Positions 10,267 through 19,200 of a stretch of DNA of 20,703 nt are shown one piece after another (position 1 is the first letter of the stretch; each line of letters opens with the position of its first letter). Location of the stretch: assembly GCA_001579985.1 (NCBI GenBank), contig LRSR01004335.1:1-20703 (forward strand), given 5' to 3'. A program made the translations under genes and the position numbers. The notes under the pieces were generated by a model that saw only the letters and a list, made by a program, of their open reading frames with translations, was not told the DNA's origin and did not search any database. This DNA is from Hypsibius dujardini (taxonomy: Eukaryota > Tardigrada > Eutardigrada > Parachela > Hypsibiidae).

Positions 10267-13200
10267 GAGGAAAACGGGGATGGCCTTGCTGCGGACGGGG
10301 TGGGGAGGACACCATGCGGTCGGCCAGCATTTGTTGTTGGTCAGAATACTGGATACCGCCGGTTAAATTAGGCTAGAAATTGCAGAAAATATTGAAGAAA
10401 AATAAATTACTTAACTTTATTGCTGCTTCAAATCTTAAAATTCGATCGCACAATTAGATTCGCATCTTTGTTGAATCTATCAAACTAAACAAATAAATCG
10501 GCTAATTTATTCCATTCTCGAGGAATATTTTAGCTGTACGAACTCAAAAAAAAAGAAAAAGTCTCAATCTCACGATTACTCAGATTTCAGAACTGTCTTT
10601 GAAGGACCGGATATGAAAAAAATCGTTAGAGCATTTGCTTTCTGCTATCAGAAGTCGTACTGGCGATTGATTGATTGATTGATACAATGGCCAATCAAGT
10701 GCAATATTTTGATTGATCAATCAATCAACCTCTCGCTTATCAGTGTTCACGCTAGTCAATCAACCAATCAATTGACCGTTCACTCGCCAAACTGGCAATG
10801 TTACGCGTATCTTGTGGCACCAAAACAATCAAGCTTTACCCACACTACACCAAATCAATCAACGACTGGCGAACGGTAGCAAGTTGCTCCGCCAGCTGTA
10901 CGCAGATTGCTACTTAATAAGGTTTCTTAAACTTGACTTTAGAAGAGACATAAATCGGCGTTTACTTAGAAGGATCAGATAACGCCGAACGAGTGCAAAC
11001 GCCTTACCATGCTGTACTGATCCTCGCGACCGGGGGACATCATCCTTTGCGGAAACTGCGAATGCATTCCCATGGGAGAATGCATGCCGGGTGGCCGAAT
11101 CTGCTGGCCTCCCGGTGAGGGCATTCCCAGCGGTGCGGACATTCCCGGGCCCACCATCATCTGCTGCTGTTGCGGCGGCATTGATGATGGGCCATTCATC
11201 AGCGCTGGCATGGAGGATGGGCCGTTCAACAACGGCGGTCGAATATTACCCACCGCATCAACCGGGGGCAGGGCTGCCGGAGGAATCACATGCACGCCCG
11301 GGTTCTTCGCTTCGAACTCCGCAATCTCCGCATTGTGGGCCTTGTTGTTCTTCCGTACGCGCTCCAGCTCTTTCTGGATGGTGGCCACTGACTGGGTTAA
11401 CCGTTCCAGCTGGATGATCTCCTCCGGTGAGAGGTCGTTGCCGTTTTTCTTGAGTTGCCGCTGCTTTGCAGCCAACGATTTTCTCGTTTTGCGGACCTAC
11501 GACAAAATATTGGTACATGCAAGTAAATGCCAACTCTTAAATAGTCCAACCCATACAACCTCGACTTCTGTCCTTTCACCCATCCCCTTTGACCACTGAT
11601 GCTATCGCATACTAACATCAATCTCATGTCATCCGAGTCTCACCTTGGCAATTTCCGTTTCCAAAGTGGTCTGCTGCGCGGTGAAGTAGTAGTGATTCTT
11701 CTCCAAGAATTCCTTGGTGTTTTTCGGTTCCGACTCATTCTCCTCCAGCGGCGGTTGCAAGATGGCAAGGGCATCGGAATGCGGCGGCAGCTGGGGCAAC
11801 GGTCCCTGGTGCTGCTGCTGGTGCTGCTGCATCACCACCCCGTTAGACAACCCCAATGTCGTTGGCGGCGGCGGCGGCGGCGACTGAATCTTCATAGGCG
11901 GCGCGACCGACTGCGCCCGTGGTGGCTGCGGTGGAGAAATCTGCTGCCGTTGGGTTGATGGCCCCTGCGACAAGGATGCAGAGGGTGTTTGTGGGCCCCA
12001 CGGAGCCATCGGGCGGGTCGGTCCGGGACTCCGCGGCACATGCACCGGACTCTGCGGCCCAAAGCCGGGCGAACCAAAGTGCTGCTGCTGCTGCGGTGCA
12101 ACCGGACTGCGGTAGTTAGCGTACTGCCCACTGGGGTCCATGTTGGTGCTGCCGTTGTAGTCTTGCCGGTGCAGCAACGGGACGCCGCCGGATTCGGGGT
12201 GACCAAAGGCCTCACCGGGAAACTGCTGCGGGTGTGGATGCGGTTGTTGCATCTGCTGTGGCTGCTGTACTGCCTGCTGCACGAAATGGGGCTGTTGTTG
12301 TTGCTGCTGGTCAGGAGTCATCTGCGACGATTGCTGTGTTGGCCATTGCTGTTGCTGCTGCTGTGGGTTTCCCGGGTAGGGAAGCTGACCTTCGACGTAC
12401 TGTGTGCCGGGCTGCATCGGCCGCTGCATCCCGTGGTTCGGGACCCGAGGGGCCATCTGGTAACGCTGAACCTGTAAAACAAACCACCTCATTAGTACGC
12501 AATCCAGCATAATTGCTGTTTGTTTGCGTGGGTTGGATTGGGTTGTGTTATAGGTCAATTAGCGGTTAGGTTGGGTAGAAGGTACCCATGTGGATGGTAG
12601 AAGCTCGTAAGCTTTTACCACTGGCTGTTTGTCTGCCGGTCGCCTCATCGTTTACATACAGTACACGGGGCACTCAATTTAACCAACCTTGTATTCGACT
12701 AATAAAGAGAACAATGACAGTTTGTATGACCAACAATTTACAACTTCGATTCATGATAAAAATCGACCGGTTTTCCTTCAATGTTTCTTTTTATGAAATT
12801 TTAAAGTGGGACAGGCAAGGACAGCCGGTGGGAGAGATGGCCCCTCATCACACTCTACCTGTTGCTGCGGCGGAAAGTTTCTCGGATTCTGCTGCATCAT
12901 CCGCGGTTGCGGCGGTTGCGGCTGGCGAAACTCCTGGCGTGGAGGCGGTTGTGCTAGTTGTTGTTGCTGACCACCGAAATTCTGCGGCGGCGGTACGGGT
13001 CCCCTCGCAGCATAGTGCTGCTGTTGCTGCTCCACCTGGAGAGGTGGCGGGAAGTTAGCCTGGCCTGGCTGCTGCTGCGAGGGATACTGCGGCTGCTGCT
13101 GCCAATTACCGCCGCCCTGCGGTGGCATATGACGCTGTCGTTGGCCTTGCTGTCGAGCGAGGAGGTCGCGCAGCTGCTGCCGCGGAAAGTACGGCTGACC

Positions 13201-16200
13201 GCCGGCGCCGCCTTGTGGTGACTGCACCCCACCACCATTAGGGTAGGCTGACGCGGCGGACGTGGGGAACCGCTGTGGACCACCCGGCATCGGTGTGCCC
13301 GGTTGCTGGAGGTAGGGATCGTGCTCGTCGGCAAACTCCTGCGACAGCTGCCGGTTGAAGGAGGCCGGTACGGAGGCCGGCGGATGGGCGTAGGGATCGT
13401 AGGGCGAGGAGGGCGGGTAGGGTGTCCTCGGCGACTGCACCTGACGAGTAGTACAAACACAACAGTAAGGCAACGGCAAAACCCGGTATGGAGAGTGGAG
13501 ACGGCATCAAAGATTAGAAATGCCAAACTGAATTTGATTTGCATTGGAGTTAACTTACTAAAAAATGTGCAAGTTTGTTCAAAAATGCATTGTGAAATTT
13601 TCAAATTAAAAGTTGGATATATCAAATTGAAAATCCCTTGGAGACATTGTGAATCCGTTTAAATGTTTTGCAAATCCAATCAAAACCAATCCCGACTTGA
13701 CATTTGATTGCACGGCAAACTCTAAATCGAAAGACAACTCGTACCTGCTGATACGAATGCGGACTCTGAACACCATGTCGCTGTTGTGCTTCGCCGGTAT
13801 GATGCTGCGACGGCAAGACCGAACGCGGCCGATCCATCGGCGGTGAAAACGGCGGACCGGGTGAGCCTACATGATATTGCCCGGTGTGGTGAATGTGACT
13901 GGCAGACGAGCCGGGCGTCGAGGGCTGGCTCATCGGCGTCGAAGGGTTCTGAAGCTGCCCCACAAAGTCTTCCTGCGAGGAGTTAGTGTAGTAGGACTCC
14001 ATCGACTCTTGGGTGGAGAAGCTTCTCTGCGGGGGCGCTCCGTAGCCGCCGGCATGAACCCCGTAAACGCTGACATTGCCCGGCCGCTCCGACATCCCAG
14101 ACTGTTGTTGCTGCTGCTGCATCCCAATTCCGGCGTTGCCCTTCTCCAGCTTTTCTTCCTTCATTTTTTGCGATCTGGTCGCCTTGGTGGAAGCCCGATT
14201 TTCCCGGGCACGAATGAGGTAGGGCTTCCGTTCTTCCGTGGAGACTTTCCGCCAGAGTTTCAGCATCTGCTTGTAGCGCTCGGAGAATTCGGGAAACTTT
14301 TGAATGAGATCGGAATGCTTGAGGTTGGCATACAGGACAGCGGTGACGGTGGCCATGTCGCCCAACTGCTCATCCTGCTCCCACTTGGCCATGGTCTTCT
14401 GCACGTTGGACGGCTCCATGTTGTCGCCGTTGTCGTCCATCATCAAGGACTGCGTCGATTGGCCTGTAACACCATACGATAAATTCCAACCATGCATTCA
14501 TTATCAGTTCACTAAAACTAAACTAAAAATCATTATGAACTAATTATTCATTATATGTTCATTAAAATAAAATCGAAATTCATTACTCACTACATGTAAT
14601 TATTCGTTATCAGCTCACTGAAAAACTGACAGTAAGTAGAGTGATTTTAGATTTTGCCATCTCCATGTAATAATAAAATCATTGCTAGTGTGGTGAAAAG
14701 TCTGCAAAATTACCTGGCCAAATCGTGGACTGTGAATGGTCATTCATCGATATCGACGCCAACGGCATCGACAGCGACGTCCGCAGGGGAGGAGGCCCGT
14801 TCATCAGCACCCCATTCGATCCGCCTGTGTCGCTAGTGGAAAAACTTCGACCATGCAGCATGGGACTGTCGTTCATAAAGACATCGTTGAATACGTCTTC
14901 GGCATCCTCACTGGTGATCTGCGGCAAGTCCGTCTCCAAGTCGATAAACGGCGCGAACATTGCGTCTGCGCCAATGTCATTCTCCGCTTCTTTCACCACC
15001 GGCTGCCGTGACGACAACGACGGCACACTCAAGTTCGGCTCCTCTTCCGGGACAGATACATCGTCATCCTGCTCCGCGGCGTCCAAAAACATACCCAGCA
15101 GTTCATCTTCTGGTAGGTCATTGGTCAGGAACTCCAATGCCCCATCACTGTCGCCGAACGCGGCAAAGTCGTCGTCGTCATCGCCCATGGATACGTCGAT
15201 CGACGTCAGGGGCGTCAACTTTTCCGCTTTTGATTGACCCGGCGGGGACGCAATGTCCAACTTGATGTCGTGCTTCGCGTCGGAAGAATTCCGTCCGGGG
15301 TGTTGATTTTTCGTGGAGGCTTTGACAATTTCCGGCGGCTGCTCAATATTTACATTCAATGAAAGGGTCTCTTTGACGACTTCCGGTTCCCGCTCGGTGC
15401 CGTCCTCCAGCATTTCGCGGCCAAAAAAGGCATCCTGGAGGTAATCCGGATACGAATCCTTGATTGTGCTTTTCCGCTTTGGTGTCTGTTTCTTCTTCTT
15501 CCACTTGTTGGTACTGCTGGACTGCCTGGCGTGGTCGAGACTTGCCAGCTCAGTGAGACTTGTGCTGTCCGTCGGGCTTAGTGTGCCCTGTGCAGGAAAA
15601 ATCAAGATGAACAATGGACAAGATTTCAGTTTTGGACCTCATTCCTCAGGTGTGTGATCACTTCCCATCTCATTATATGAACTTGGCAAAGAATTTTTTA
15701 ACACATTCGGCTTGTAAAACTGCATATTGTATCTATATTTAATGAGAAAGCAAACGGCGAAAGCTTACCGAAGCAGTATGACTTTCCAACGACATATCCA
15801 TCTGCAGGGCCTCCAAATTCTCCCGATCCCGCTCAGCTTTCGGTTTGGGGCCACGCGGCAGGAAGCCACCCACTCCGAATCGCTGTGGTTTCCGTACCCG
15901 CTGTTGCTGCTGCTGCTTCTTCTTATTGTCATCGATGGACGTTTCATCCAGCATATTCGACAACTCCTGTGACATGGATATCTCGCCGTCAGTGTTGCCG
16001 CCGGTCGCTGCCGAGCTCTCCGACACCGACTTGGCCGCCTGCTTCTTCTTGGACGTCTTCGGTTTGGCATGGTCAAAGCTGAGCTGCTTGATGTGCTTCA
16101 ATCCGCTGTCCGACAACATCATCCCGTCAAACTTGTGCGGCAACACATGCTTCTTCTCAGGCAGTTCCACGGGCAGGGACGAAGAATCCTCATCCTCAAA

Positions 16201-19200
16201 CACGTGCTGCAGATGGAGCGGTGCGTGACTGTCCGGCCGGCAGAACGGGCAGACGTAGCCAATGCTGATGGCGGCCTCCACGTCGTCGTCATCCATGATG
16301 GAGTCGCAGGAGGCGTGGAGCCAACGGTCACACTGCAGGCACTGGATGATGCGCTCCTGCTCGACGTAGTCCTTCTCACAGGCGGGACACTTTTGGAGCG
16401 ACGCACAGGGCGTGCAGGTGGAGTAGTTGTTCTGCCAGGAGCTGGTGCCGTGACCGGGACTGGTGGAGCCGCAGTACTGACAGCAGACGCACCACTTGCA
16501 CTTCCATGTACCCTAGTCGTTCAAAAGGCAGCGTTATTACACTTGTTCGAGCAGGTAATGTATCCAAAGGGGGGCCAAAAACTAAAATTATCAACGATTT
16601 CCGGTTTAGACGTCCTCGTCCTTAAGCGTTTGGTTTCAGTTAGTCCAAAATTATTGTTTTCAAACATTTAGTGAGTTTAAGTTCTATTTTTTAAGGAACA
16701 AAAAACTTGAATTAAGAAATTAATTACTATAGATTCAGTTTAAATGAGGCATAACTTCTAATTATTTTACAAAGCGTTTCGGTTTAGTTACAGTACAAAT
16801 TATAAATTTTCACCTTCAAATATTAAGCAATTAAATTTTAGTCTAATTTATAAAAATAGAGAATAAAACAAATTAATTAATTAGTTTCAAAAGTTATAGA
16901 TCAACCTAAGCTTGGAATTGTTTTCTTGGTTTGCTTTTTGCCACTTCTAGTAGTGCCCATCGGGGGAGTGTTGCAGACGTGTCTTACTGTTGGCACTTGG
17001 TCGAGGGGTGGATCAAGGCAATAAATGTGGAAGGAAATGTCGCACTCATCACATAGGATCAGACGGGCCTCGTCATGGGGCTTGCCGCAGCCCTCACACA
17101 CCGTACACTCCAGACAACGCCAGCCCTTGGTGAGGATGACGGAATTGAGCTTCACACCGGCACAGTAGGGATGATAGCATTGGCCGCACTGGGCACACCC
17201 AATCAGTTTGCCCTCGTCGCCCACACCGATGCTACCGCAACTCACACAGATGTCCTGAACCTAGAAAAATAATCTCTCTTTTGACAAAACTCTTCCATCC
17301 CGATAATTTCGATTTAATCACTCAATCAAACTTCCCATCAAGCAAATCAAACAATCAAAAAGAGGAAAGCAACTCATCCAATCAAGAAATCAAACGAAAC
17401 CGAATAAACTAGATCTTGCAGATCCATTTCGAATCGTTCGCAACACAAACATTTAATGGATGTCTACCAACCTGCAGGATATCATCGGTATTTTTGAAGA
17501 GCACCACCGTGGAAGTATGAACCAAATCGTCATCATCGTTCTCCTCTTCCGGGCCGCCGCTTCCGTTGACTCCCGCGACAGCAATCACCTTGCCCTTACC
17601 CTTCCCCGCCGGAATGCGGAGGGGCAAACTTTTCCCTTTGCCCTTCTTCCGGCCGGACTGTTGTGACGGCGAAAAGGTGGGGGTCGCGGTGCGTTGGCGC
17701 TTCTTGCCCGTTCGACCGGTCGCCGAGGACGGTGACTGACTGGGAAGACGGCGCTTTCCTCTCGTTCCGAACTTTCCACCGCCGCCGCCGCCGCCCTCCA
17801 GCACGTTGACGGAAATTTCCGAGCCGCCTTGTTCAGTGACGGAACTATCGTCCAGGGAGCTGGAGAAGATGGAGGAGGTGCTAGGACTGTTCATTTGGCT
17901 GGTGGAGATCAGCACCGGTGAATCTTGAGCCAAGCTCGAGAAACCTTGAAACGGAGAATAAACAACGATTTCATCACAATAATTTCACAGGCGAAAAGCG
18001 TTGACGGTCATTTCCATTAAAGGAGAGCGCCACATGTCATATTTACGAAACCAAGTATGTGTCAGGAGCGATAAAATTCCACTATAACAGGAGATTCTAA
18101 AAGAAAGTAGAAACTTGATGTCTTTCAAGATTAAACTTAAATACTCCATCCTCCAACCTGACGTATGAATGAATAAGTCAAATTGGAAATACTTCTAAAT
18201 GTTGGAGAAATATTAAGGCACGATCTTTCGAAACGCCAACGCACCCAGCGGCAAAACATCTTAAAATATATAATGAAATCTTCCACATAAGCAGCCAGAT
18301 AAAATCCGCGAAAACAGGCACACTAAAGTAAAAGAAGAACAAGTCGAGTTAATGACGAGAATCAGAAGATTTCAACGTCATCATCAGGAGGAACATTTCA
18401 AACTCCTCAACGCAGTCAATTGATCAATCAAGCGACACAGTCGCCACACAAGCAAAGCAACCAATTCTTCCCACTGAAAAAACAATCGGAAATCAAAACT
18501 CCACTCCGGTGATTGAATGAATTTGGCAACCACTCATTAAGGAAAGCAATGTCAGAACCGAAGCATCAACCAAACACATCCAAAACTCAAAAACAACGGT
18601 TAACGCAATGGAAGCACAATCAAGTCAATCAATCAATCGAGTTTATATGCTGGATTTAATTCGAATTTTAAAAGGCTCTAACGTCAATCAAGCATCTTCC
18701 GCCGGGCAGCGGGGGGAAAGGGAACCGAAATTAGCCGTCCAGGCCACGCTAGACATGAAAACAAACTACACACAGCGGAGAAATAAACACATACGTAATC
18801 TCGTTGGCGGACCTGCTGCAGCAGTGGCCATGGTTTATGGAGTGGGATGGAAAGAAGCACCGCTGGCGATTACATACTGCTTTTTTGGGATGATGGAGGT
18901 GGGTTCTTACGTAAAATAGAAGACTGGCATCATTTTAAGAGAATTTAGAGGAAAAACGGGAAAAACGAAACCCCACACCGTGTATGTGTGTGTATGTGTG
19001 TGTGCTACGGTTCCCTCACAGCGCAAAATTTTACACTTCAATTCTGTGAAAACACGAGGTGTATCAGGGAGGCTGCCTAATGATTACCAAGTGGTCGATG
19101 TGAGCATTCATCATCTGTTTCGCTCATTCTTCAGTCAATAACATAAAAAAAGAGGATGATTCAAGAGAAAATTATCGTTACGACATTAAGAAAAAGTAAA

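Noticed and set aside
18608-18919. 103-residue open frame on the plus strand in the longest intron
   Set aside because: No recognisable domain, repeat-rich start (CAAT units coding SQSINR), and no splice or promoter context. It probably arose by chance.
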